NCBI GenBank assembly: GCA_905612265.1
Contig: CAJQRI010000053.1
Coordinates: 1 to 32,792, forward strand
Origin: an uncultured Nitrospinota bacterium
Lineage (GTDB): Bacteria; Nitrospinota; Nitrospinia; Nitrospinales; VA-1
DNA: 32,792 bases
Direction: 5' to 3'
The notes under the pieces are model-generated. The model was not told the DNA's origin, made no database searches, and saw only the letters and a list, made by a program, of their open reading frames with translations. Below, in pieces: positions 1-8,457 of the stretch; position 1 is the first letter of the stretch, and every line of letters starts with the position of its first letter. Both the position numbers and the translations under genes were made by a program.

Positions 1-1423
1 TTCGAATAACAGGATATTTGACTGGACCGTCATAAGCCGCTGTAGTCAAGTTCAATAATTGCTGAGCTTCACGTTGCGGAGAACGGGTCCAACGAATGGT
101 TCCACCATGTGGATGATGGGAATGGAAAACCTCTCCACCACCATGCACGAGACGGAATTTAGCCGGGTCACCCAAGTAAGAACGGGGAATCGTTGTTGGA
201 GCATCTCCGAAGGTATAGGAGCTGTAAGCAAGGGACTCATCTTCAAAGTGAAATTTCTTTTCCTGAACGGCAAGATTGTTAATGCCGAACGGCTCTGAAC
301 GAAAGTTCAGGGCACGCGCAGAAGGACGGTATGCATCCGTCTGTGGATCGCGTTGAGGAATCATCTCACCTTGACGGTTGAGAGGGCGAAAAGATTCATC
401 GCCAACCTCATGATACATTAAAGTGAACTCACGAAAATCTTTAGCATCGTCACTGGTGATCATAGCCATCCAGCCACTTTCCAATGGGCCACCAGTCCAG
501 GGATCTACATAACGAGACCCTCTAGGCTCAACAATAAAAGTTCCAATTAGTCCCAAAGAAGAAGGATCACGACCCGCATGATTCTGGATCATATGACCAC
601 CTTCCTGCTCATCAATAGGAATGTACCACTCGTACTCCTGTTTCTCTTCAGCCGCTACGATGGAACCTGGAGTTGCCGCCGTATTGGGTTGTCCACTAGA
701 GCTGATAATCATAGCAGAGCCATTAATCTGAAAACCGGCATCTTCGTCTTCCAACAGGTTTGAAAAGCTTACACGAACGCATTCTCCCTGGTTACCTCTG
801 ATTACTAATGGTTGAATAGCATCGCCCTGAAGACCATTGGTAACAGCACCGGGATCAAGCTCATCTTCACGAGCTGCTGCATTCTTTTCCTCTTCCGCAC
901 GAACTTTTTCGATATCCTTATCCAGAACATACATATAGCCCGGGTAGTAATCTCCCCATTGATTCAGAGTGACCTCTACATTAATAGCGGAAATTTCATA
1001 TTTTTTAACTGGGATGTTGCTAGGACAATGGGCGCCTTTGTATACTTTGGCAGCCGCTTCAGTAGGCCCGAGAAGATAGCTTTGCCCCAACTGATGGGCA
1101 GCCCAAGAATCCTGAAATCCACCGCCGGAAGAAGCTGGGCTGGCGTGTTCTTTAAGTTTGGACTTCAATTGATCCATGATTTTCATCATGGTATTGTCCA
1201 ATTTTTTCTGACTACCATCCATACCAGACATTAAGTCTTCATGCTCAAGCTGATCTTCCAACTTTTCCAGCCATGCTGGTTTATCTACTCCAGCCTTGCC
1301 CAGATTGTGACCGCCATGTGAATGATCCGTCGAAACCGCACCTGCAGGAACACAAAGCCCCAAGGTTACGAGAACTGCAGCAAATGCATGCCAGTTTTTC
1401 CACCCTTTTTTGACACCAAACAT
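1..1423 (-). CDS. Large multicopper oxidase (MnxG-like), 3' end cut by window edge
   Basis: The frame is open from an ATG at 1423 to the window edge (474 codons, no stop), so the C-terminus lies outside. AGGAGG sits 5 bases before the ATG. Residues 1-29 form a Sec signal peptide (basic start, then AFAAVLVTLGLCVPAGA), followed by a His-rich patch and a charged linker to about residue 100. Cupredoxin-like features follow: LVIRGNQGECVRVSF (206-220), HMIQNHAG (277-284), GLIGTFIVEP (291-300), and a copper-ligand-type cluster FHSHHPHGG (433-441). Known family: multicopper oxidases oxidise metals or organics and reduce oxygen to water. The layout, with a late His cluster and a YLGDP stretch at 416-420, resembles the large multidomain bacterial type that includes manganese oxidase MnxG. 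The substrate is not established here, and the final copper motifs near the C-terminus are not visible. Confidence 0.85.
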   Translation of the reverse strand, partial: MFGVKKGWKNWHAFAAVLVTLGLCVPAGAVSTDHSHGGHNLGKAGVDKPAWLEKLEDQLEHEDLMSGMDGSQKKLDNTMMKIMDQLKSKLKEHASPASSGGGFQDSWAAHQLGQSYLLGPTEAAAKVYKGAHCPSNIPVKKYEISAINVEVTLNQWGDYYPGYMYVLDKDIEKVRAEEEKNAAAREDELDPGAVTNGLQGDAIQPLVIRGNQGECVRVSFSNLLEDEDAGFQINGSAMIISSSGQPNTAATPGSIVAAEEKQEYEWYIPIDEQEGGHMIQNHAGRDPSSLGLIGTFIVEPRGSRYVDPWTGGPLESGWMAMITSDDAKDFREFTLMYHEVGDESFRPLNRQGEMIPQRDPQTDAYRPSARALNFRSEPFGINNLAVQEKKFHFEDESLAYSSYTFGDAPTTIPRSYLGDPAKFRLVHGGGEVFHSHHPHGGTIRWTRSPQREAQQLLNLTTAAYDGPVKYPVIR

Positions 1424-1635
1424 TTCTACCTCCTAAGTAGTGCGTCTAAAAATGTCTAAACAAAAACCGTATGAATGTTTTTTTTCTAAACTCATATACT
1501 GGCCCCTTCCACCACTGAGATGGTAGGCCAAAAAATACAACCCCTTGTTACATAAGGGTTATAAGGTAAGTTCCTTAAAGTAAAATATCCCCGCCGACAA
1601 AAATCTTGCATTTTGGGTGTATCAATCTAACAAAT

Positions 1636-2955
1636 TTAATTTTCTCTTACAATCCCCAAATGAAATTTTTCCTCATTTCTCCAAACTAATAGAAAAATAG
1701 GGCTTCCTTTCTCGATTTCACCCAATAATTGAGCAAATTCTATCTGGCTATCGACAACATCCCCGTTGACCGCTGTAATAAGATCTCCAGAGAGTAATCC
1801 CTTCAACCCAGCAGTACTTTCAGGGTTCACATGGGACACCAAAACTCCATTGGGCAAGTTTATATCTTTTCCCGGATTCTCCACACTAAAACCCAATGAA
1901 TCTAAGGACGGCACTGCGGCCAATGGCAGGGTCTTTTTCGTTCTCGATTCCAGTTTTATAGGCACCATTCTGGACTTACCATCCCGTAGAATATTCATAT
2001 TAATGGTTTGCCCCGGCGTGATAGCCCCAATAACACGGATCATTTTGTTCGGGGAGTTAATGTCCGACCCCCCAATTTTCAGGATGATGTCTCCAACTTT
2101 AAGCCCTGCACGGTCAGCCGGGTCGCCTTCAAAAACCGAGTTGATGATGACCCCCACTCCTTCCTGCCCATTCGCTTTTTTGGCAGCCTCTTCTGTAACC
2201 GGGTCTATGCCAACTCCCAGCCAGCCTCGATGTACCTCACCGTGCTCAACCAGTTGTTCCACCACATGCTTGACCATATTGGACGGAATAGAAAAACCAA
2301 TACTCTGGGCATAGTTGATGATCGCTGTGTTGATACCAATCACTTCGCCTTTGATATTCAGCAGTGGCCCACCACTATTACCCGGATTGATAGAAGCATC
2401 CGTCTGTATGAAATCTTCATAACGGGAGAGGTTGACATTTTCCCTTTTGAGACCACTGACAATACCGAAAGTGGTGGTGTCGTTGAGTCCATAAGGGTTG
2501 CCCACCGCGACGACAAGTTGTCCAACTCGGACTTTACTGGAGTCGCCAAACTTAACTTCGGCCAATGGTATCTCGGATAAGACATGGATAACCGCGAGAT
2601 CAGTATCTTCATCAGCCCCCAACACTTCACCAATGATTTCCCGACCATCCTTAAAGGTTACCTTAATTTTATTTACACTTCGCACCACATGACTGTTGGT
2701 AACGATGAGACCTTTTTCCGCATTGTAGACAACCCCTGCCCCGGCATTGGCAGACCTGCCCTTATTAGGCAACCCGTCACCGATAGCACCTTTGGCTATA
2801 AAAGGAGACAGGCTGACGACTGCGGGGCGCACATTGTCCGCAAGTTCTACCAATTCGTTTTCCACTTGTTCCAGAATTCCGGCTTCGCTATAAAATGGAA
2901 GCGCAAAAAACAAAGCGACCACAAATAAAATGAATTTCAGCGATAGATTCTGCAT
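1636..2955 (-). CDS. degP: HtrA/DegP-family periplasmic serine protease with two PDZ domains
   Basis: Trypsin-like HtrA protease. Numbered from the longest frame (ATG at 3003), the triad is H105 (VTNSHVV), D135 (DTDLAV) and S210 (NPGNSGGPL). Two PDZ domains follow at about 265-350 and 365-450 (GWLGVGI, DPADRAGLKVGDIILK; NPESTAGLKGLLSGDLITAVNG). I place the start at 2955, residue 17 of the longer frame, because MQNLSLKFILFVVALFFALP then forms a normal signal peptide ending near YSEAG; neither start has a strong ribosome binding site. The family acts in the periplasm as protease and chaperone against misfolded envelope proteins. The gene is divergent from cysH, and a 133-base gap (2956-3088) should hold both promoters. 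Length and motifs are complete. Whether it is functionally DegP, DegQ or DegS-like cannot be told, but two PDZ domains exclude DegS. Confidence 0.93.
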   Translation of the reverse strand: MQNLSLKFILFVVALFFALPFYSEAGILEQVENELVELADNVRPAVVSLSPFIAKGAIGDGLPNKGRSANAGAGVVYNAEKGLIVTNSHVVRSVNKIKVTFKDGREIIGEVLGADEDTDLAVIHVLSEIPLAEVKFGDSSKVRVGQLVVAVGNPYGLNDTTTFGIVSGLKRENVNLSRYEDFIQTDASINPGNSGGPLLNIKGEVIGINTAIINYAQSIGFSIPSNMVKHVVEQLVEHGEVHRGWLGVGIDPVTEEAAKKANGQEGVGVIINSVFEGDPADRAGLKVGDIILKIGGSDINSPNKMIRVIGAITPGQTINMNILRDGKSRMVPIKLESRTKKTLPLAAVPSLDSLGFSVENPGKDINLPNGVLVSHVNPESTAGLKGLLSGDLITAVNGDVVDSQIEFAQLLGEIEKGSPIFLLVWRNEEKFHLGIVREN

Positions 2956-3088
2956 AGAAAGTTCTTTATAAATTTTCAGAGCTTGATTTTTCTTAATGGT
3001 CATGAAAAAGTAAGGGAATATTCAATAACTCTATCAGTAGTTTCAACTTATATAAACAATCTATTCCCCTGTCAAGTACAACACCACT

Positions 3089-3790
3089 ATGACCCTACCA
3101 ATCAAAAATTTTGAAGCTAAATCCCCTGAGGAACTGTTGCGCTGGAGCATGGACCAATATGGAGATAAAGCCGGACTGGCCTCCAGTTTTGGCATGGAAG
3201 ATATGGTTCTCATCGACATGATCGCGAAGCTCAACGGCCCTATCACCATCTTCACCCTTGATACCGGCAGACTTCATGAAGAAACTTATGAGCTCATGGA
3301 TCGGGTGCGCTCTAAATACGGACTGGAAATCAAAACCTATTTTCCCGATAGCTACAAAGTCGAAAATCTTGTTCGAGGAAAAGGGTTCTTCTCGTTTCGT
3401 GAAAGTGTGGATAATCGCAAGGAGTGTTGTTATATCCGCAAAGTTGAACCCCTGAACCGGGCATTGGGTGAACTGAAAGCCTGGATCACCGGACTGAGAC
3501 GGTCGCAAGGTATCACCCGGACAGACATCCCAAAGGTCCTGGAAGATGCCGATAACCCACCCTTGATAAAAATCAATCCGCTTGCTGAATGGAGCGAGGA
3601 ACAGGTGATGAACTACATCATCGAGAACAACGTGCCTATCAATATTCTACATAAAAAAAATTATCCTAGTATTGGATGCGCCCCATGCACACGCCCGGTA
3701 GAACAAGGCGAAGACATCCGCGCCGGAAGATGGTGGTGGGAAAACCCCGAGCATAAAGAATGTGGCCTACACAACCGCCCAGCCCACTAA
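3089..3790 (+). CDS. cysH: Assimilatory APS/PAPS reductase, iron-sulfur type
   Basis: Thioredoxin-dependent reduction of adenylylsulfate (or PAPS) to sulfite in cysteine biosynthesis. The 233-residue protein has the ATP-pyrophosphatase-like fold motifs ASSFGMEDMVLID (31-43) and TLDTGRLHEETY (56-67), then the four-cysteine signature C113-C114 plus C197 and C200 (CAPC) that ligates a [4Fe-4S] cluster in APS-type reductases. WITGLRRSQ (132-140) lies between, and the catalytic C-terminal Cys is C225 in KECGLH. The double Cys pairs indicate the APS-preferring class rather than the cluster-free PAPS class of enterobacteria; substrate choice is inference. No good Shine-Dalgarno is visible before the ATG. 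No other cys genes are adjacent. Confidence 0.93.
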   Translation: MTLPIKNFEAKSPEELLRWSMDQYGDKAGLASSFGMEDMVLIDMIAKLNGPITIFTLDTGRLHEETYELMDRVRSKYGLEIKTYFPDSYKVENLVRGKGFFSFRESVDNRKECCYIRKVEPLNRALGELKAWITGLRRSQGITRTDIPKVLEDADNPPLIKINPLAEWSEEQVMNYIIENNVPINILHKKNYPSIGCAPCTRPVEQGEDIRAGRWWWENPEHKECGLHNRPAH

Positions 3791-3888
3791 GTGTGGAACC
3801 AGTTAGCCACAGCTATCATTGGCTGGCAGTTGGAGGTTTAGTATCTCTTTTTATCTGTGGTTAAAAACGATTCAGGTCGGAAAAAAAA

Positions 3889-4513
3889 TCAAAACAATAA
3901 AGTCCAGAACAGAATGAACGACTGCAAGTAGTTTTTGATAGCCGCGTTTGCCTTTTTTTTGCGAAGGCTGAAAAAATAGTCTTCGGTTTCAGCAAAGATC
4001 ATCGGCAAAAACTTCACCGCCATCACAGCAACGGCAAGTAGTTCTCGGATACCGGGCAAACGTTGGCTCAAAGGCCCGAGGAGTTTATCCAGCCCGCTCA
4101 TCCAATCCTGCGACGAAGTGGTGCGCACAAGAACCAGATATATAAACAAGATATTGAGCAAACGCACTGAGAATTCCAGCCCCAGCGCCAAACCTTCGTA
4201 GGATACAGTGATGAGCAGCCAAGACGGCAGGTCGACATAAAACCCCGGCGTGAACAAAACTAGGGTAACTAACAATAGACAGAAAGAACCAAGCCATGCG
4301 CCGGATAGGATATAAAAGTTCCTTCACTGGCACGCGGGCAACTAAGACTCCTGTCATCGACAACAGGCCAACTCCCATGAGGACCCATCCATTGCCAATG
4401 CGTGATCCCAGCAGCAGGAATAGCGCGACAATGATTTTGGTTTCTGCTTTTAATTTGTGGATAGCGGTGTCCCCTTCTACGTAACCGCTACTTTTGGTTC
4501 TATTAATTTTTAT
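3889..4513 (-). pseudogene. Broken EcfT/CbiQ-like transporter membrane component
   Basis: Two overlapping minus-strand frames read as one membrane protein. The upstream frame contains GYVEGDTAIHKLKAETKII, matching the N-terminal region of EcfT/CbiQ transmembrane proteins, then a hydrophobic run to MAWFFLSI. Near 4275-4290 the similarity moves to another frame (TLVLFTPGFYVDLPSWLLI onward), which continues through RLPGIRELLAVAVMAVKFLP to a stop at 3889. A single-base frameshift therefore splits it. The upstream frame also lacks an ATG, GTG or TTG at the expected place; an ATA at 4511-4513 sits where a start would be. The total, about 205 residues, is shorter than the usual roughly 250, so the C-terminal part may also be lost. 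No ATPase or substrate-binding partner genes are nearby. Family assignment is by motif impression; sequencing error is the alternative to decay. Confidence 0.55.
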
Positions 4514-4534
4514 AAATTTTAATCAAGAATAAGC

Positions 4535-4567
4535 AACCCCCCTCTATCCTTCTTACAGGGGGAGGTT
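4535..4567. other. GC-rich hairpin between broken ecfT and HD gene
   Basis: AACCCCCCT at 4535-4543 pairs with AGGGGGAGGTT at 4557-4567, allowing one bulged base, around a 13-base loop. It lies between the divergent ecfT-like pseudogene and the HD hydrolase gene. Neither side has a clean T-run, so a Rho-independent terminator is not supported. It could be part of the 5' leader of the ecfT-like gene, but no known riboswitch core is recognisable. Confidence 0.35.
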
Positions 4568-4668
4568 TGTTCAAGGGGATTATGAGCTTAGCTCCCAAAT
4601 TGTTCATTGATCCTAATTTCTTGATATGAAATGATAACCCTTTTCGTAAACCTAAAAATTATCTGACT

Positions 4669-5313
4669 ATGTCTATTATAGAGAAAACCTGTCATTTTGT
4701 GGAGCAGAAGCTTGCGGGCGATGGCTCCGGCCATGACTGGTGGCATATCTACAGGGTGTGGAACCTGGCCAAAGTTATCGCCAAACAGGAGGGAGCAAAT
4801 TCACATATCGTTGCATTGTCCGCCCTGCTCCACGATATTGCAGACTGGAAATTCCATGACGGGGACGACACCAAAGGCCCGCGAATGGCGGAACAGTTTC
4901 TTTTAGAAAATAAAGTTGCGCGTGAAGTGATTGACCCGGTCGTTGAAATTGTCGCAACGATCTCTTACAAGGGTGCGGGGGTTGCCACACTCATGCGAAC
5001 CTTAGAAGGAAAAGTAGTGCAGGATGCCGACCGGCTCGACGCCATTGGTGCAATGGGCATCGCACGCACGTTTGCCTATGGCGGGCACAAGAACCGCTTG
5101 ATGTATCACCCTGATGAAAAACCGGTCATGCACCAGAGCTTTGCAGAATACAAAAAAAACACGGGACACACCATTAATCATTTTTACGAAAAACTACTTT
5201 TATTAAAGGACCGGATGAACACTGCCTCGGCTAAAAAAATTGCCGATGGTAGACACCAGTTCATGCAATCTTACCTGGATCAGTTTTATGAGGAGTGGGA
5301 TGGAAAAGCTTGA
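4669..5313 (+). CDS. HD-domain metal-dependent phosphohydrolase
   Basis: A 214-residue soluble HD-superfamily hydrolase of the short YedJ/YpgQ-like type. Visible metal-site motifs are H26 (GHDWWHIYRV), the paired H55-D56 (LLHDIADW), and the later DADRLDAIGAMG (119-130), which is typical of this subgroup. HD enzymes cleave phosphate esters, commonly of nucleotides; the substrate here is unknown. The stop overlaps the start of the following sirtuin gene by 14 bases, so the two are probably co-transcribed and translationally coupled. No clear ribosome binding site precedes the ATG at 4669; the GSGHDWWH motif near the N-terminus supports this start region. Confidence 0.85.
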   Translation: MSIIEKTCHFVEQKLAGDGSGHDWWHIYRVWNLAKVIAKQEGANSHIVALSALLHDIADWKFHDGDDTKGPRMAEQFLLENKVAREVIDPVVEIVATISYKGAGVATLMRTLEGKVVQDADRLDAIGAMGIARTFAYGGHKNRLMYHPDEKPVMHQSFAEYKKNTGHTINHFYEKLLLLKDRMNTASAKKIADGRHQFMQSYLDQFYEEWDGKA

Positions 5314-6124
5314 GATTCTGCATAAGGCTTCGGACCTTATTAACAAATCAACGCGCACATTATTCTTAACCAGTGCCGGAATGAGCGCCGATTCCAACAT
5401 CCCCACGTTTCGTGACAAGGATGGTTATTGGAAAAACTTTCCTCCTTTCAAAGATAAGGGACTGGAAGCGCAAGACCTCGCCAGCCCCTGGGCATTCCGC
5501 AATGAACTGCCGCACGCCTGGGCTTTCTATGAATGGAGACGGCGCAACGTTGAGGAAAACGAGCCGCATGAGGGTTACAGAATCATCAACAAATGGCTTG
5601 AGGCTCAAGACGGGTTTATTCACACCACCAACACCGATGGTTTACATTTAAGGTCTGGTTGCCCTGAGGACCGCATCCTCGAAGTTCACGGCTCCATGTG
5701 GCGACTGCAATGTCTCGATACTTGCACCTACCAGTTCTGGGAAGAACTATCAGTCCCTCTATGCAATCTCGATACAGGCACCATGAAAGCCTCTAATTAT
5801 CCGACATGTAATGGTTGCAGGGGCATCGCACGTCCACATATTCTTATGTTTGACGATGGGGATTACATAGGTCATCCGGAACAGGAGGAAAGTTTTAAAA
5901 GGTTCGTGCAGGAGCCTATCGATCTTGCAGTTATGGTCGGTAGTTCTGGGGCAGTACCCACTAATGATTATATTGCCCTACATTTTATGGAACGAGGTAC
6001 CCCAGTTATCAATATCAACTTAGATCGATCCAGTAATCGTATCGTCAATACGGATCTTTTTATTGAAATGAAAGGTCAGGAAGCGTTTATAGAACTGGAC
6101 CGTATCTCTTTTGGTTCAGTATAA
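5300..6124 (+). CDS. SIR2-family NAD-dependent protein deacylase (sirtuin)
   Basis: I choose the ATG at 5300 because AGGAG lies 4 bases upstream and the protein then begins just before the Rossmann fold; the longer frame from 5240 would add 20 unrelated residues. The 274-residue product has the NAD-binding stretch TSAGMSADSNIPTFRD (24-39), HTTNTDGLH (108-116, in place of the usual TQNID), the catalytic His H130 in EVHGS, and a zinc knuckle C138/C142 with C170/C173. VGSSGAVPTND (213-223) and NINLDRS (238-244) complete the NAD site. Sirtuins remove acyl groups from lysine using NAD, and some subgroups are ADP-ribosyltransferases. The first Gly of the GAG motif is Ser here, and the motifs fit a divergent bacterial sirtuin group rather than CobB. 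It overlaps the HD hydrolase gene. Confidence 0.88.
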   Translation: MEKLEILHKASDLINKSTRTLFLTSAGMSADSNIPTFRDKDGYWKNFPPFKDKGLEAQDLASPWAFRNELPHAWAFYEWRRRNVEENEPHEGYRIINKWLEAQDGFIHTTNTDGLHLRSGCPEDRILEVHGSMWRLQCLDTCTYQFWEELSVPLCNLDTGTMKASNYPTCNGCRGIARPHILMFDDGDYIGHPEQEESFKRFVQEPIDLAVMVGSSGAVPTNDYIALHFMERGTPVININLDRSSNRIVNTDLFIEMKGQEAFIELDRISFGSV

Positions 6125-6245
6125 ATAAACAGACAGGTTTTATATTTCCGCGAGTTTAATATTTATAGTATTCTGCTTACATAAATCCAACTCAATGAAA
6201 CAGGTGTTTCTTTGTCCAGAAAAATTTCAGAATCAGGAGTTTAAT

Positions 6246-6881
6246 ATGCGGATCGTGCTTTTGACATTAATTGTTTTCTTCATTCAGCCGATTCCTTCTT
6301 TTGCAAAATGTAAGCAAGCTGAAATTTGCGAAATGATAAAAAAACTGGACCACTTCTCTATTCTTAACCAATGCCCAGACGCGGCTCCTATGCTTAAAGA
6401 ATGCAGAAAAGTCAACGACAACGTTCTTGAAGAACTTGCGGAACCAAACTTTGTTGATAATGGTGATGGAACCGTGACGGACACCGTAAACAAACTGCGT
6501 TGGATTAAAAAGGGCATCACAAACAAATTAAAACTAAAAGACGCCCAAGCTTTTGCCCAAGCTGAAACTTTTGCTGGCAGCTCTGATTGGCGTTTGCCAA
6601 CCCTTCCAGAACTGAAAACTCTCGTCTACGAAAAGCGTGTCATTAACGCCAGCGGGAAAAAGGCCTGGATCAACCCCATCTTTGATGATGGACTAGGCCA
6701 TTACTACTGGACCACCACTACCTGCGATGAGCTATCGGCCATAGAAGACCGCTACCAGAAAAAAATCTGTCAACAGGGTAAGAGTGCCGCCTGGTTGATT
6801 CATTTTAATATCAATGCCATCTTCTGGTTTCAGACCAGTGAAGAAAAGCCTCATAGCTGGTTGGTGCAGAATCTGAAATAA
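6246..6881 (+). CDS. Exported DUF1566 (Lcl C-terminal domain) protein
   Basis: The ATG at 6246 has AGGAG 7 bases upstream and opens a signal peptide (MRIVLLTLIVFFIQPIPSFA); an ATG at 6195 would bury it. The mature protein, about 190 residues, starts with a Cys-rich segment (C20, C25, C40, C49 by count from 6246), then a DUF1566-type domain: VDNGDGTVTDTVNKLRWIKK, DWRLPTLPELKTLV, INPIFD, and YYWTTTT near the C-terminus. This domain is common in secreted bacterial proteins and adopts a lectin-like fold, but no biochemical role is established. It stands alone, with no clear operon partners. Confidence 0.8.
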   Translation: MRIVLLTLIVFFIQPIPSFAKCKQAEICEMIKKLDHFSILNQCPDAAPMLKECRKVNDNVLEELAEPNFVDNGDGTVTDTVNKLRWIKKGITNKLKLKDAQAFAQAETFAGSSDWRLPTLPELKTLVYEKRVINASGKKAWINPIFDDGLGHYYWTTTTCDELSAIEDRYQKKICQQGKSAAWLIHFNINAIFWFQTSEEKPHSWLVQNLK

Positions 6882-6992
6882 GGAGAACACCCTTTTTTAT
6901 TGATGATGCTTTCCCTAATCACCATAACTGGGGTATTTTTATTTCCTATGAAACCGAGCTGGAATTTTCATCCTTTTATGGACTAGCATACC

Positions 6993-8423
6993 TTGAATTT
7001 TCAAAACCGATTTATCGAGCTGGGGGCTGAGTTTTATCAGGCCAAGACTCCAGACCCGGTCACCGACCCTTATCTGATTGATTATTCACCCTCCGTGGGA
7101 AAACTGATAGACCTGCCCTCTGAAGTCGGCAGTGACTTTCTGGACCATTTCAGTGGGAACAAGCCCCTGGAAGGTGCTCAGCCCTTGGCCATGGCTTATT
7201 CGGGGCATCAGTTCGGGTCTTACAACCCTAGATTGGGTGACGGGCGCGGACTCTTGCTAGGAGAAGTTCAAAGTCAAAATCAGGAAATGTGGGACATTCA
7301 TCTTAAGGGCGCTGGTCCCACACGATTCGCTCGAGGCTTTGACGGCAGGGCAACCCTCAACTCATCAATCCGCGAACATCTGGCTAGCGAAGCTTTAAAT
7401 GGATTGGGAGTTCCCACCACCCGTTCATTAGCCGTTATTGGAATTCGTGAGTTGATTTACCGGCAAAGACCGGAGTTGGCAGCCATATTAGTCAGGGTTG
7501 CTGATTCACATATACGCTTCGGTAGTTTCGAATTTTTTCACTACAACGGTCAGGGGAAAAATGTAGAACGTTTGCTGGAATTTTCCATTCAAAGTTATTA
7601 TCCTGATATTGTAGAGGAGTCCGACAAGTATAGAATTTTTTTTCAACGTACTGTCCAGCGCACTGCAAAACTTATCGCAAAATGGCAGGCTGTGGGGTTC
7701 ATCCACGGCGTGATGAACACCGACAATATGTGTATCACCGGCACCACCTTTGACTACGGACCTTATGGATTCATGGACCGTTTTGTTCCTAAGTATACTT
7801 CAAACCATTCAGACACACATGGCCGCTATGCTTATAGTCAGCAACCTGAAATCGGCTTCTGGAATCTCAATAAATTGGCAGAAACTCTCACGCCATTAAT
7901 TGGCGCTGAAATCCTGGAAGAGTTAATGAAACAATACCAGCCGACTTTCAATCAGTTTTATCGTGAAGAGATGAGTAAAAAACTCGGACTCTCCATTCTC
8001 GATTCGGAATTCAGCCAACTGGTTCAGGAAATGTTTCAGCTACTTCATAACCAGCAACTTGACTACACCAATTTCTTCAGGTTTCTCGCGAACTACCCCG
8101 CAGCGAGTAGCAGTGACGATGATTTGAATTCGTGGCTGAGCCGCTATCTAGAATTGGCTCAACGCGAAGGCATAAGCTATGAAGATCGAAAAGCACAAAT
8201 GGATGCCACCAACCCAAAATTTATTTTAAGAACTCACTTATTGCAAACAGCACTCGACAAAGCACTCAAAGAATCGGATTTTTCTGAAATCTCACGCTTA
8301 AGAGTCCTTCTGGAAAATCCGTTTCAGGATCAGCCAAAAATTTTTGAAGAACATGAGCTCGAGCACTATGCTCAAGACACCCCGGAAACATCTATCGGCC
8401 GACAAACCAGTTGTTCCGCTTAA
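6993..8423 (+). CDS. selO: SelO/YdiU-family protein adenylyltransferase
   Basis: A pseudokinase-fold enzyme that transfers AMP from ATP to Ser/Thr/Tyr of target proteins, linked to redox stress in characterised homologues. The start must be the TTG at 6993: an in-frame TAG lies 9 bases upstream, and the next in-frame Met is about 65 residues inside the conserved region. MNFQNRFIELG matches the typical SelO N-terminus. Conserved blocks are MAYSGHQFGSYNPRLGDGRG, WDIHLKGAGPTRFARG (Lys of the nucleotide site), SIREHLASEALNGLGVPTTR, and HGVMNTDNMCITG followed by TFDYGPYGFMD (metal and catalytic region). The 476-residue length is full. The C-terminus SCSA is where eukaryotic SelO carries selenocysteine; here a Cys is kept two residues before the Ala end. 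Confidence 0.95.
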   Translation: MNFQNRFIELGAEFYQAKTPDPVTDPYLIDYSPSVGKLIDLPSEVGSDFLDHFSGNKPLEGAQPLAMAYSGHQFGSYNPRLGDGRGLLLGEVQSQNQEMWDIHLKGAGPTRFARGFDGRATLNSSIREHLASEALNGLGVPTTRSLAVIGIRELIYRQRPELAAILVRVADSHIRFGSFEFFHYNGQGKNVERLLEFSIQSYYPDIVEESDKYRIFFQRTVQRTAKLIAKWQAVGFIHGVMNTDNMCITGTTFDYGPYGFMDRFVPKYTSNHSDTHGRYAYSQQPEIGFWNLNKLAETLTPLIGAEILEELMKQYQPTFNQFYREEMSKKLGLSILDSEFSQLVQEMFQLLHNQQLDYTNFFRFLANYPAASSSDDDLNSWLSRYLELAQREGISYEDRKAQMDATNPKFILRTHLLQTALDKALKESDFSEISRLRVLLENPFQDQPKIFEEHELEHYAQDTPETSIGRQTSCSA

Positions 8424-8457
8424 TAAAGGCAATCCTCATAGATTGCAGAAAGGAAGC

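Noticed and set aside
1500-1535. Hairpin-like stretch containing CTGAGA, upstream of the multicopper oxidase
   Set aside because: The CTGAGA resembles a TPP riboswitch word, but the other conserved blocks are absent and the stem has a large internal loop; no T-run for a terminator either.
2008-2580. Plus-strand open frame of 190 residues opposite degP
   Set aside because: It lies wholly inside the clear HtrA coding region on the other strand and shows no family motif.
3797-3840. Inverted repeat AGCCA/TGGCT between cysH and the ecfT-like gene
   Set aside because: The stem is only 5 bp and is not followed by a clear T-run, so a terminator is not supported.
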